Translations under genes and position numbers: made by a program
Part shown: one piece after another, positions 1 to 10,396 of the stretch
Layout: each line of letters begins with the position of its first letter
How positions within the stretch are numbered: the first letter of the stretch is position 1
Notes under the pieces: model-generated
The model's database searches: none
Told to the model about the DNA's origin: nothing
What the model saw: only the letters and a program-made list of their open reading frames with translations
Assembly (NCBI GenBank): GCA_029961685.1
Contig: JARWKL010000009.1
Location: 10,869,758 to 10,933,757, forward strand
DNA: 64,000 nucleotides
From: Aristolochia californica
Taxonomy: Eukaryota > Streptophyta > Magnoliopsida > Piperales > Aristolochiaceae
Direction: 5' to 3'

Positions 1-532
1 AATATTACTTTGTTTTGCAAATGAATATTCCCAAAAATATGTTGCCTACATGGAGAAAGATTTCAGGTAGCCATGGATGTCTTCTTGCTTGCTGCCTTTT
101 CATAGTTTCAACGGGACGCCTGACCCTTCTGATTTACCTGCTCTATTCTTACAGAAAATAAAAGTTGAATAATACTTCATTATGTTGCTATATCCTGATG
201 TTTGTCATTGTGGTTTCTATTAAGGTTGCATGTTGCATGTGTGTGAATTTATATCTTTCTCTATTATCAAGTACTCTGCTACTTGCATGGTCTTTTCTTA
301 TTTTTCATTACTATGACACAGTTAACTTTGTCTTTGAAACTGATTTATAAAATTCACTTTCAGGCCAATGTTTTGATCTATCTAATAGGCTACTGGTGAA
401 AATTTCATTGAAATGACACACTAAATTCTTCAGGTCTTAATGTTGGTTTTTGAAATTTTATTTCACTTCATTTTTTTCATATTTAATCTTTTCTGGGATG
501 GGGTTTCATGCTTATTTTCACTTTTAAAGCAG
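1..532 (+). other. Intron sequence of the NT-C2 gene, copy A
   Basis: T-rich non-coding sequence that aligns almost base for base with 29587-30117 (offset 29586). It ends in a splice-acceptor-like pyrimidine tract and AG at 531-532, just before the coding exon. The short ORFs here are interrupted in neither a conserved nor a recognisable way, so I read it as intron. The upstream exons of this gene copy would lie left of the window. Confidence 0.55.
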
Positions 533-1133
533 GTAAATTCAATAGTAAGATTCAAATCAGACTCTACAGAGCTAATTAAATGCTTATTATCCTCAAATGT
601 TGATGGTGCATTGACCCATCCAGAGGACATTCTAAAGTCTAGATTGCATCGTCAAAAGTTAGATGTAGCTGAACCAAAAGACAAACTTTGGAATGAAGAG
701 CATGTTAAAAAGCTAACCGGTAGATCATTTCCATCACATGAAGAACTCTTGGTGGAGCAGAAAGCTGAACTTTCCGGGGTGTATGTACAAAATGTACATT
801 TTGGGAGTGTCTTCAGATATTTTAGAAGGGGCTTTGGATGAAATCAATGGTAAGATTAAACTTCTGAAGCAAAAGATATAGATAGCTTGAGTAGCAGTTA
901 AAGCATGAAGACGATTCTAGAGGATTTTTGACTCTTAAACTTCAATCTACGTTGCATGAGATCGAGATATTGAGGGACTCTGAAGTTGAGTGCATATCTA
1001 GATGCAATGATTTGAAGTCAGAAAATCATGTTCTGGAAGTAGAATTACAGAGTACCACAGCTGAGAACTCTCACCTCACTCATAAATTTGCTGAATGTGA
1101 AGAAGTTATCTCAGAACGCGGAAGTTACGAATT
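533..1133 (+). pseudogene. NT-C2 / coiled-coil (myosin heavy chain-related) gene, 3' exons, copy A
   Basis: The first coding stretch (533-841) opens with residues VNSIVRFKSDS, which resembles the VNARVRFKPES segment after the NT-C2 domain in plant coiled-coil proteins of the myosin-heavy-chain-related class. The second (about 870-1133) is a heptad-like coiled coil with ISRCNDL and ENSHLTHK, resembling the later coiled-coil region of that family. The right edge is a consensus donor, GTAAGT at 1134, so the apparent stop there is probably intronic. The reading frame shifts near 808-815 and again near 870. In addition, a TAG occurs at about 880, and AGTAGCAG replaces the CAGCAG seen in copy B. 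I call it a broken duplicate of 30118-30719. The family is thought to have cytoskeletal or membrane-tethering roles; nothing here suggests a working product. Confidence 0.55.
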
Positions 1134-1471
1134 GTAAGTGCTGGGGAAAGTGAAAGTACTTTACCTAGTGAAAGTGACAATTAATTACTTGTTTATGTTA
1201 GTGTGCGTAATGAAAAATGCAATATAAAGTACTTGTTTGTGTTAGTGTGCACTATGTAAAGTACAGTGTATAGTACTTGTTTGTGTTGGTATGCACAATG
1301 GAAAGTGCGGTGTAAAGTACAAAGAGATTATTTATTAATAAAATATTTTTATATATTTGACTTTTAGAAAATTAAATTAATATTAGTTAATTAATTAAAT
1401 ATAATAATTAAACAAATGCTTACTTTTATACTATTAAAATTTTAATCAAGGAAGGCCCACATATCCAAATG
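1134..1471. repeat. AT-rich MITE-like stretch with subrepeats of about 45 bp
   Basis: After the splice donor comes a block with repeated units containing AAAGTACTTG, GTGTTAGTGTGC and CAATG, seen at about 1185, 1230 and 1280. An AT-rich tail follows. The same words occur in the arms of the foldback element at 14551-18814. The non-coding LTR element at 1472 is inserted in it, and AT-rich sequence resumes at 9730. Copy B has the same block at 30720-31057. Confidence 0.5.
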
Positions 1472-1836
1472 TGATGGAAGATGGGTCCAAGCCCATAAGA
1501 TATGGACTCACCATGATCACACGAGCTAGTGGGACCCACCATGATCACATGAGGTGGCATGATAAGTCCTACACAATAATAAGTATTACAGTATTAGATT
1601 TATTATGGACACAAGTCTTGTAGAAGAGTTTTAGTTTAAAGTTATTTTAGTCATGTTAGTCTTCTTTTTATATTGGGTTATTTAATTATGCTAAGACTTA
1701 TCAAGTGTTAAAGTTTGGGTGTAATTGGGATAAAGGTAGTTTAATTGTAAATGGACTCTACTACCTTCCTCTATTTGAGGTTCATGCACTCTATTACAAC
1801 AAGTCAATAAAGTATTTTTTTTCCATAAATTCAACA
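1472..1836 (+). repeat. 5' LTR of the LARD-like element, copy A
   Basis: It starts TGATGG (TGTTGG in copy B at 31058, so one base has changed in the terminal motif) and ends TTCAACA. It pairs with the 3' LTR at 9351-9729, which is slightly longer through small indels. Confidence 0.8.
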
Positions 1837-1851
1837 TGGTCTCAGAGCAGG
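1837..1851 (+). promoter_or_regulatory. Primer-binding site, LARD-like element A
   Basis: TGGTCTCAGAGCAGG directly abuts the LTR end. It is one base from the initiator-Met tRNA-complementary motif TGGTATCAGAGC used by plant copia elements and TRIMs. Confidence 0.75.
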
Positions 1852-2191
1852 TTCTGTGTGTTGACTCGGTCAACCCATAGAGATAATGTGATCATTTTTC
1901 TGATCTATTATCTCAAGCAGTTTAGCTTCGTATTTCTCTTTTTTTAGTCCCTATACTCATTATTTTATTTACGTTTTCACATATATGCTGAGATTTTTAT
2001 ATTTCATATTATATATTGATGGAAAGATATTCGAGTCTATTTTCCATAGAAAAATGACTTTTTTCAATCGGAGTTATCTACAAAGAGAAATCAATATTTG
2101 AAGCAGCAAAGGTCAGATTACAAAAGAGGTTCATGCAGCAGTAGAAAGCTTCAACTTCCGAGCTATTTTATGCTATCAAGAACGAGACTTT

Positions 2192-2442
2192 TGTTGAAAC
2201 CATCGGGCTAAAAGGCTCGAACCTATTAGGAAAGCAACCCCACGGATCTTATATAAGGACTGGCCCGGTCAATACAAATACAAATTCCAACACTCCCCCA
2301 CACGGGAAAACCCGTGGACAAATTCACCAGAAAAACCCGGGACAAACTCCTGGAAAAACCCAGGACAAATTCAGCAGAAATACCCGGGACAAAATTCGGT
2401 GGGAGCGGGACTTGAACTCGGGACCAACCTGCTCTGATACCA
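2192..2442 (-). mobile_element. Antisense TRIM-like module at the left end of Copia-1
   Basis: Read on the minus strand it has, in order: a primer-binding site (2431-2442, complement of TGGTATCAGAGC); about 135 bp with CCCGGG-containing tandem motifs; a purine tract (GTGGGGGAG); and an LTR of about 101 bp starting TGTTGGAATTTG and ending GGTTTCAACA at 2192. This is the layout of a terminal-repeat retrotransposon in miniature lacking its own 5' LTR. It lies inside the ACTTT duplication, so it entered the genome with Copia-1 or recombined in later. Confidence 0.65.
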
Positions 2443-2532
2443 TGTTCTTCTTCTTCTCTTCTCCTTCTCTCTTCTTCTTCTTCTTCTTTCTTGTTGATCT
2501 AAAGTTCCTTTCATGAGATCCTAAATTCTACA
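2443..2532 (+). repeat. 90-bp LTR-like piece between two opposed primer-binding sites
   Basis: It starts TGTTCTTC and ends TTCTACA, with a (CTT)n-rich first half. The + strand primer-binding site of Copia-1 follows it and the minus-strand site of the TRIM-like module precedes it. It probably holds the U5 end of the original copia LTR. No counterpart exists at the right end of the element. Confidence 0.6.
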
Positions 2533-2544
2533 TGGTATCAGAGC
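2533..2544 (+). promoter_or_regulatory. Primer-binding site of Copia-1
   Basis: TGGTATCAGAGC, the initiator-Met tRNA complement typical of plant Ty1/copia elements, immediately after the CA end at 2532. Confidence 0.85.
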
Positions 2545-3434
2545 AAGGAGTTTAGGATCTCTTCATGGATTTATTATGAAATCTGTTCAAGAAGTTGTAA
2601 AAGGAGTTCAGTCATAAAGAGATAAGTTCATTATCTTCTTATTTACATTGTTTTTTGTTCCTTTTTCTTATTTACATACTCCTTTTTACTGTTTTTCTTT
2701 ACTTCTTGAATTTTGAGTCACATCAAGTCAAGATAAATCTTTATATGTTGTAAAGATTTAGTTCTATGACTAAATTGATGTTATAATCTTGACTCCTTGT
2801 AAATCAATTACAAGAGTGATCAAGATCATTTGTTGTTTGCATCTTATTAAGATTGATGGGTGAAATTCAATTACCTTTATGTAATTTGGATCTATCTCAT
2901 TTGAGGTAGAATTCCAGCACATGTTGCTGTATCTTCTCCTACTTTAGGTTGCTCATGGGTTTGTGTTGTGTTGTTGGATGCCCATTACATGTTTGATGAA
3001 ATGCCAACAGCCATTTACCCTTTGTAGTTCCGTTTTTTTTAACTTCAACAATTGAATTTTTTTCTTATGTTGAAGTCTCCCATGAGCTGAAGATAAATCT
3101 CTTCCAAGTGTCTTGGTTTGTCATTAAATCTTCTCTAAATTTTTGTCTATTGCTCGTTTGTGTTGGAGTTTGGATTAAGGCCTAATCGGTTGCATCTACT
3201 TTCTTCTCTTTGTTCTTATGAATACAAGAGAAGTTGAGTGATGGATGGATGTTATTATCACTTTCTAAAGGCACAATGTTTTTGATAATTTGGTTCTTGC
3301 CCTTGTGAAAGAAATTGGTTCTTGTTCTCTTTTGTTGGTGATTGATTTGGTCTACGGGTTCTTCAAATTACATAGAGTAATTGTTCTTTGAAGAAGGCCT
3401 TTTCCCTTGACCTCCATATTTTACTTGCTTCATC
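2545..3434 (+). other. Untranslated leader of Copia-1
   Basis: About 0.9 kb of T-rich non-coding sequence between the primer-binding site and the gag start. Several out-of-frame ATGs and no recognisable domain. Confidence 0.6.
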
Positions 3435-4832
3435 ATGGAGATTGGATACAATAGTAATAAGAGTTATATACTCCGTATTACTACAATTCCACTTAGAGGT
3501 CTCTCCAATTACATGAGCTGGTCACAATCAGTTCGGAGGGTTCTTATTACTCGTGACCTCTTGAGCCACGTTGTTAACTTTCCTCCTCCGATTAATGATG
3601 AAGATGCGTCCTACCACAAGTGGGTTAAGGATGATAACATGGTGATAAGTTGGCTCATTAATAGCATGGAAGAGCAGGTGGCCAACGATGTGGTCCACTT
3701 GGAAACCACCAAGAACATATGGGATACTTGTGCCAAGCTTTACTCAAGCACTGTTTCATTACAAAAAATATATGATGTCTTACAAAACATGCTGCATACG
3801 AAACATGGAGATAATATTCATGAATTTTTGGCACGGTTTCGTGGTCTTCTTCAAGAATGGAAACTAGCTCAGCCATATTCCACTGATATTGCCGTTCAAG
3901 AACAACAAAGAGAAGCTTTGGCAGCAGCCATTTGCTTATCGAATATTAAACCATACCTTGAGGTGGCCAAAACTCAACTTCTAAGTTCTTCTGCTCTTCC
4001 ATCATTCGATGATATTAGTGTTACATTACTTAGGATACCAGATCCATCCCCTCCTTCTCCTATTGATGCTCCATTGATGATGTTCTCTGGCAATCGGGGA
4101 ATATCTTTCTCATCCCGAGGACGGGGCAGAAATATGAGAGGGGCTGAAAATAGAGGTGGTAGAATGGGTCAGAATTCTTTTCGTACTGAGCCTCAACTTT
4201 GCACTTATTGTGGCCATCAGAACCACCTTGTGGCTTCATGCTTGAAACTTCATGGCAAGCCTGATTGGGCCACAGCTAACCCAATCTCAGTTAACATTGA
4301 GAAAAATGAAGATAAGGCTGAATCATCATCCGAAAATGTGACTCTTACAGCTGAGGACTATGCTACATTTCAGAAAATGAAGTCCTTCATGGAATCATCT
4401 ATTCACTCATCATTTACTGCTGCCACAACTATTGCCTCAGGTATGCTTTCTTCCTCTTCTTCCTCTTCCTCTTGGATCATCGACTCCGGGGCCTCCGAAC
4501 ATCTATCAGGTAACAAACACTTGTTGCAGTCCTTATCTCCTTGTTATCCTCATAAATTCGTTACTATTGCTGATGGTACCCAAACCAAGGTCCTTGGCAA
4601 AGGTTCCTCCTCTCTTACTTCATCTATTCCCCTTCAAGATGTTTTGTTTGTTCCTCAATTTCCTTTAAATTTGCTCTCGGTTAGCCAATTGACCAAACAA
4701 TTAAATTGCTCTATCACCTTCTCACTGTCTTCTTGTGTCTTTCAGGATCTCACTACGAAGTGGGTGATTGGTGGCGGCCATGAAAAGGGGAGTTTGTACT
4801 ACTTCACTCTTCCACCATTAGCTGCATTATAG
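3435..4832 (+). pseudogene. Copia-1 gag and protease
   Basis: 465 codons. Residues 1-230 are a copia gag (UBN2-type), with SWSQSVRRVL near the start and NIHEFLARFRGL in the middle. An RG-rich stretch and a CX2CX4HX4C zinc knuckle (CTYCGHQNHLVASC, near residue 257) follow. The aspartic protease site DSGASEH, with its catalytic Asp, is near residue 350 and looks intact. The ORF ends at a TAG (4830-4832), but the same frame continues directly into the integrase region, so this is a nonsense mutation inside one gag-pol frame. The ATG at 3435 is the first in-frame start after the leader. Confidence 0.85.
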
Positions 4833-5834
4833 TCCACTACATCTGAGGCCCAACTTTGGTACAACCGACTTGGTCATCCATCTACCCCTTCACTTCGTTC
4901 TTTGGTTCCATCTTTAAAAGGACTTTCTAATATCAGTTGTGAGGTTTGTCAATTAAGTAAACATGTCAGGAGTACATATTCTCCTCGTCTTACAACTACA
5001 AGTACTTCTCCGTTTGAGCTAATACATTCTGATGTATGGGGCCCTTTATGTGTTTCAAATATTTCCCAAGTTAAATATTTTGTCATTTTTGTTGATGATT
5101 TTACTCAAGTGACTTGGTTATTTCTATTTAAAGAGCGTTCTGAAATTCTTCCTTTGTTTAAAAATTTTCATGCTATGGTCTTGACACAATTTGGGAAAAA
5201 AATTCAAACCCTTAGATCTGATAATGCTAAGGAATACATGTCTCATGACTTCAAATCATTTTGTGAGAGTAATGGGCTTATTCATCAAACATCATGTGCC
5301 TATACTCCTCAACAAAATGGTGTTGCTGAAAGGAAGAATCGTCATCTTCTTGAAGTTGCTTGGGGCCTCCTCTACTCCATGAAGGTACCCTATTTCTATT
5401 GGCCTCATGCTATACTTACAGCATGCTTTCTCATTAATAGGTTACCTTCATCAGCCCTTCATCATAAAACTCCTTACTCTGTGTTATTTAATGGTGAAGA
5501 TCCTTTTTCTCTTCCTTTGAAAGTGTTTGGATGTACGTGTTTTGTTCATGTTACATCTCCATATAAAAATAAACTTGATCCTCGGTCTATGAAGTGCATT
5601 TTTTTGGGATACTCTCGTTCCCAGAAAGGTTATGTCTGTTATAATCCTACCCTTCGGAGGATGTTTATCTCTAGGGATGTGACTTTCTTTGAGGACACTT
5701 CCTTCTACTCTTCCCATGATGCTCCTCCAGGATGGACTTGTCCTTCTACTACTCCTTGTCCGCTTGTGCCGTTCAATCTTGAAGTGGATCCATCCCCTGA
5801 TGCACCAGCTGTACCTTCACCTGTGGAGTTTTGA
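4833..5834 (+). pseudogene. Copia-1 integrase
   Basis: Same frame as gag. The GAG-pre-integrase zinc region is visible (LWYNRLGHP, then CEVCQLSKH). The core follows, with the first Asp in HSDVWGP, the second in LRSDNAKEY, and the Glu region in QQNGVAERKNRHLLE. The C-terminal copia motif KCIFLGYSRSQKGYVCY is present. The frame is stopped by TGA at 5832-5834, then continues. The catalytic triad appears complete, so the nonsense codon is the main defect. Confidence 0.85.
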
Positions 5835-6785
5835 GATCCACCTGAGGTAAGTCCTTCTCCTCCTATGTATGGGCCTGAATTTGATACTCGGCCTATTGCT
5901 TTAAGAAAAGAACGTCGCTCATGTACCACTTCGCATCCTATCTCAAATTTTAAGTCTCACCATCGCTTGTCTTCCGAGTGTTTTCAGTTTCTTATGTCCC
6001 TTTCTTCTTCTTCCGTTCCACAGTCGTATCAGGAGGCCCTGAGACATCCAGGATGGAAGGCGGCAATGGATGAAGAAATGCACGCTTTATATGAAAACCA
6101 AACCTGGTACTTAACATCACTCCCAAAAGGTAAAAGACCGGTTGGTTGTCGATGGGTTTTTTCGGTGAAACATAATCCGGATGGATCGGTTGCTCGTCTT
6201 AAAGCTCGATTGGTTGCTAAGGGCTATACGCAGTGCTATGGGATAGATTATGAGGAGACCTTCTCTCCTGTTGCAAAATTGAATTCGGTATGCATCATCT
6301 TATCTATTGCTGCTAACTCCTCATGGCCCGTCTATCACTTGGATGTTAAAAATGCTTTTTTAAATGGTGATATCAGTGAGGGAATTTATATGGTTCAACC
6401 ACCTGGTTATGTGGTTGAGGGGGAGTCAGTATGTCGGTTAAAAAAGTCTTTATATGGGCTTAAGCAGTCCCCTCGGGCTTGGTTTGATAAATTTAGTCAA
6501 ACACTCCTACGGTTTCGTTTTCATCGGTGCTCAGTTGATCATTCCGTATATTATAAAGATACGGTCAAAGGGAAAATATTATTGGCCGTATACGTGGATG
6601 ATATTATCTTAACCGGTGATGATGCTTTGAGCATACAAGAGGTGAAACAGATGATATGTCAGGAATTCAAGACTAAAGACCTTGGTATGCTTAAATATTT
6701 TTTGGGTATAGAAGTTCTTCAATCCAAACATGGGATAATATTGTCTCAAAGGAAATATGTCTTGGATCTCCTTGAAGAAACATGA
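5835..6785 (+). pseudogene. Copia-1 reverse transcriptase
   Basis: Continues in the same frame. Copia RT landmarks appear in order: WVFSVKHNPDGS, ARLVAKGYTQ, YEETFSPVAK, LDVKNAFLNGD, LYGLKQSPRAW and the catalytic YVDDIIL at about 6590-6610. TGA at 6783-6785 ends it just before the connection region. No frameshift is seen. Confidence 0.9.
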
Positions 6786-7544
6786 ATGAAGGGTTGTAGA
6801 CCAGTTGACACACCTATGGATACAAATGTAAAATTATGTGCCACAAATGAAGAAGATATTGATATTGGCAAATATCAAAGACTCGTGGGAAAACTGATTT
6901 ATCTCACGGTAACTAGGCCAGACATATCATATGTTGTAAGTATGGTGAGTCAATTCATGCACAAACCACAAATTACCCACTGGCAGGCTTTAGAGAGAAT
7001 ATTACGTTATCTAAAAGGAGCTCCAGGAAGAGGATTGCTATATAAAAAACATGGGCACTTCAATATAGAAGGCTTCTCAGATGTAGATTGGGCTGGATCT
7101 GATGATAGAAAATCTACATCAGGATATTGTACTCTGGTTGGGGGAAATTTGGTTACATGGAAAAGTAAGAAGCAAAATGTGGTTGCAAGATCTAGCACCG
7201 AAGCAGAATACAGAGCTATGGCCCATACCGTTAGTGAACTTTTATGGATTAGGACCCTTCTTACCAAACTAGGTTTTTATAAAAAAGGTTCCATGAATCT
7301 GCATTGTGATAATCAAGCAGCTATTCATATCACTTCAAATCCAAATTTTCATGAAAGAACTAAACATATTGAGGTGAATTGTCATTTTATACGGGAGAAG
7401 TTTCAAGCAGGAATAATCTCTCTCAAACATGTGTCATCTCAAGAGCAAATAGCTGATATTCTCACTAAACCCGTTACATCTAAAATCCTATCGTTTATAT
7501 GTGGCAAGCTGGGTATTTATGATGTATTTTCTCCTGCAGCTTGA
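6786..7544 (+). pseudogene. Copia-1 connection and RNase H region
   Basis: Same frame, 252 codons to the natural TGA at 7542-7544. It has the copia signatures DTPMD, GKLIYLTVTRPDISY, the RNase H stretch FSDVDWAGSDDRKSTSGY, SSTEAEYRAM, HCDNQAAIHI, KHIEVNCHFIRE and ADILTKP. The natural stop is directly followed by the purine tract and the 3' terminal repeat. Confidence 0.9.
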
Positions 7545-7551
7545 GGGGGAG

Positions 7552-7717
7552 TGTTGGAAGATGGGCTCAAGCCCACGAGCTCAAGACAAGAAGCACACAC
7601 GTCAAAGGAGTGGCATATGTGTAAAATATGGTACTTTCCATATTTTACACATATGCCACTCCTTTGACGTGTGGGCTTCTTGTCTTGAGCTCGTGGGCTT
7701 GATCCCATCTTCCAACA
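7552..7717. repeat. Palindromic right terminus of Copia-1
   Basis: Two 80-bp arms (7552-7631 and 7638-7717) are reverse complements at 78 of 80 positions and enclose a 6-bp loop. It begins TGTTGGAAGATGGG, ends CCAACA and follows the purine tract at 7543-7551 (GAGGGGGAG). It stands where the 3' LTR should be but does not match the left end at 2192-2532. Confidence 0.85.
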
Positions 7718-8774
7718 ACTTTATATGGAGAATTATATATAAAAATAAATATATAAAAGTCTATTTTCTTAATTATTCAACCAATTCTATATCTGACTTT
7801 TTTATATGGAGATATTGATCTTGGAAGAGTCAATGGTCATGCTAGAAAAAGGGGAAAAAATACTTAGTTCGGCATATACCCAAATATATCAGATTATATA
7901 TCTCACTAGAAGTATATTTTATGAAAATAAATTATACTTTGATGAAAGGTATTTAAGTCTAGTTTTAGAAGGAGAAAATTTCATGTCAATCTGATCTATA
8001 TTTAAGGATATATTCGCATTGGAAGAATTAAAGGTCATACTGGCATCCTGTGACTTTACAAAATCCAAATTTAAGCCAATTGTTTTGCGTCACTTTTTGA
8101 GTTGTTGTTATTGATCAACTGTATCAAAAAATATCTCACTTACCCCCTTTTTTGGTTACTACATCTATGTTATTTAGTTCAAGATAGGAATATTACCATT
8201 ACCTCCTAGCTTTAGGGAGAGAAGTACAAGAAAGAGGTATTTTATTCCATATGTTGTGGTAAGTTTCATGTGACCAATATATTCAAGAAAGGGGGAGCAC
8301 AAAAGATGAAAATTTTGCATCTAAGAAGAAATTTTTTGCAGCAAAGAAAATTAAAGATAAAAAATCTTGACTCGCAGTAATAATTGTGGTAATTATTGGA
8401 GATACTTGATTCAACTCGACTCGATTCTATTTCTCTGGCTGGATTATTATTTTGAGGTATTCACAACATATTCCTTGGTCAACATATTAATTGGTACAGG
8501 TAATCGTATCAGATTATTTCATGGGTTTTTGCAAGGATTTTATTATTTTGGTTCATGTTATATGGGCTCGGGCAAATTTTAGCTGCACTTATTGTGTCTC
8601 TTTTGATGAGACATTATTATTGAAAAAGTGGTGGCCTCAGCATCCTATCTTCCTCTTTACCCATTACTTATTGGTTATTTGACAACCTTACTCCTACCAT
8701 CCTTTATTTGACTCTTACATACTTCTTTGGGCCAACCTCTTGTGTGTTGCTTTGGTTGGGAGTTTAAGTCCATT

Positions 8775-8813
<39 letters not shown>

Positions 8814-9350
8814 GGGTATTTTATCACTGTCTTATGAATGACGGACATTACCCACTTATCAGGTCTTTTATTGTCGTCTTGTGAATAACAAGCATTTATC
8901 ACGTATCAGTGCCCGAGTTGGGACACCGCGATGGAGGAGCTTATTACTACATATATGTTACCCCCCATAAGTGGTAGTTATTACTCCTGCCACTTGAAAG
9001 TCATTGTCCTAGGGAGGGACACGGTGATGGAGGAGTTTTTTCTGCACTTCTGAGCTCTACGTATAAACCCACTACCTACAAAAGATAGGAGTGCCACTAC
9101 CTGAGAATGATAGGAGTAGGCCTTATATCCAACATGGGTTATGACTGGAGTATGGAGTGATGTCATACTGCTTGGAGTGATTTTACTCTCACTTATCTTA
9201 TGCCAGTTGGGCCTCATGAAAGAGAACACCAGTGTGAGGGGGAGTGTTGGATGATATGGAGGACTACCATTTTATACGACAAGATCCTATACATCATTTG
9301 CAGCAAGATAGGAGTTCATAATGCTCTCTCGTCCCCAGTTTGAGGGGAAG
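7718..9350 (+). other. Interior of the LARD-like element A, right of Copia-1
   Basis: About 1.6 kb of non-coding sequence resuming the interior interrupted at 2191. It includes a (TA)n tract at about 8778-8811. Its last 400 bp (about 8950-9350) are the reverse complement of 10397-10740 in the neighbouring minus-strand element, which marks the two as related families. No convincing ORF. Confidence 0.7.
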
Positions 9351-9729
9351 TGTTGGAAGATGGGTCCAAACCCATAAGACATGGACTCGCCATGATCACA
9401 CGAGCTGGTGGGACCCACCATGATAACGTGAGGTGGCATGATGAGTCCTACACAATAAGAAGTCTTACAGAACCAAAATTATTATGGAAGCATGTCTCTT
9501 AGAAGAGTTTCAGTTTAAAGGTGTTTTAGTCATGTTAGTTTTCTTTTTATATTGAGTTATTTAATTATGTTAGGACTTATCTTTAAGTGTTAGATTTTGG
9601 GTGTAATTGGGACAAAGGTATAGTTTAATTGTAATTGGACTCTACTACCTTCCTATATTATAAATAGAGGTTCATGTACTCTGATTACAACAAATCAATG
9701 AAGTATTTATCTTTTCCATAAATTCAACA
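9351..9729 (+). repeat. 3' LTR of the LARD-like element, copy A
   Basis: 379 bp, TGTTGGAAG to TTCAACA, preceded by the purine tract GAGGGGAAG. It contains TATAAATAGA near 9660, a likely TATA box for LTR-driven transcription. Confidence 0.85.
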
Positions 9730-9999
9730 GTTATATAAAAAGGATATTATAAAATATTTTTTATCTCAATATCTATTAGTAATATCAAAATAATATTAAT
9801 TTATTAACTTAATATATAAAAATTAAAATATTCACACGAATACTTACTTTTATAATATAAAAAAACTTAATGCAATTATTATATTAAAAGTGTTTAAATT
9901 ATCACACTTAAACTAACGTATATTCGCAGTTATATTTGTTTAAATTCATTACCCATTGTACTATGCTAACAACGTAATAATAAAAATAAAAAATAACAT
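9730..9999. other. AT-rich spacer between two LTR elements
   Basis: Very AT-rich non-coding sequence resembling the MITE-like stretch at 1134-1471, probably its other half displaced by the LTR element. Nothing coding seen. Confidence 0.45.
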
Positions 10000-10396
10000 T
10001 GTTGATTTTCAAGACTCCATGAATTTATCTCATGGAGAAAAAGGAAAAGAAATCCATTGGGAGAAAACTTGAGGAAGAAGGGTTATGGAATTGATGATCC
10101 TAACCCTCCCCCTGAATCTCTATTTATAGATTTATGAACCTACTGTATTACAATAATACCCCTGAACTTAGGGTTTAGGGTTTTAACCATAGAACTTTAA
10201 CTTAATTACAATAATGCCAACTCTATGAAATGACTTTTTATTTACGTCCTGCCATCATTGTATGTGGGCCTATGGGCCTTTTCCTTGATCTGTGGGCCTT
10301 AAGCCCGTCTTCTATATCTCTTGGTTGCATGTCTTCCTTGGTCTTATGGGCTTGGGCCTTCCTTGGTCGTGTGGGCTTGGGCCCTATCTTCCAACA
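10000..10396 (-). repeat. 3' LTR of the minus-strand element, copy A
   Basis: Begins TGTTGATTTTC and ends CTTCCAACA on the + strand; matches 13555-13982. It contains TTAGGGTTTAGGG (telo-box-like AAACCCTAA on the coding strand) and repeated GTGGGCC/GGGCCTT words. Confidence 0.8.

Larger units (their letters stand above)
2192..7717 (+). mobile_element. Copia-1: chimeric Ty1/copia retrotransposon, only in copy A
   Basis: A 5526-bp insertion flanked by the 5-bp direct repeat ACTTT (2187-2191 and 7718-7722). Copy B has the exact unoccupied sequence with a single ACTTT at 31771-31775, so the borders are certain. It starts TGTTG and ends CAACA, as integrase substrates do. The interior encodes gag, protease, integrase, reverse transcriptase and RNase H in copia order. 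The ends are not a matching LTR pair. The left end is an antisense TRIM-like module (2192-2442) plus a 90-bp LTR-like piece (2443-2532); the right end is a 166-bp palindrome (7552-7717). Confidence 0.9.
1472..9729 (+). mobile_element. Non-autonomous LTR retrotransposon (LARD-like), copy A, with nested Copia-1
   Basis: 5' LTR 1472-1836 and 3' LTR 9351-9729 share their start (GGAAGATGGGTCCAA), an internal AT-rich promoter-like stretch and the end CCATAAATTCAACA. A primer-binding site follows the 5' LTR and a purine tract (GAGGGGAAG) precedes the 3' LTR. Without the nested Copia-1 (2192-7722) the element is about 2.7 kb. The interior has no recognisable gag or pol and only short ORFs, so any mobilisation would need proteins from another element. 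Flanks (CAAATG left, GTTATA right) show no clear target-site duplication. The same element without Copia-1 is at 31058-33818. Confidence 0.8.

Noticed and set aside
7501..7818. Two near-identical ORFs on opposite strands at the end of Copia-1
   Set aside because: They are the two arms of the palindrome read from each side.
10164..10182. Interstitial telomere repeat
   Set aside because: Only about two TTTAGGG units, at the same position in every LTR of one element family; a telo-box-like motif rather than telomeric DNA.
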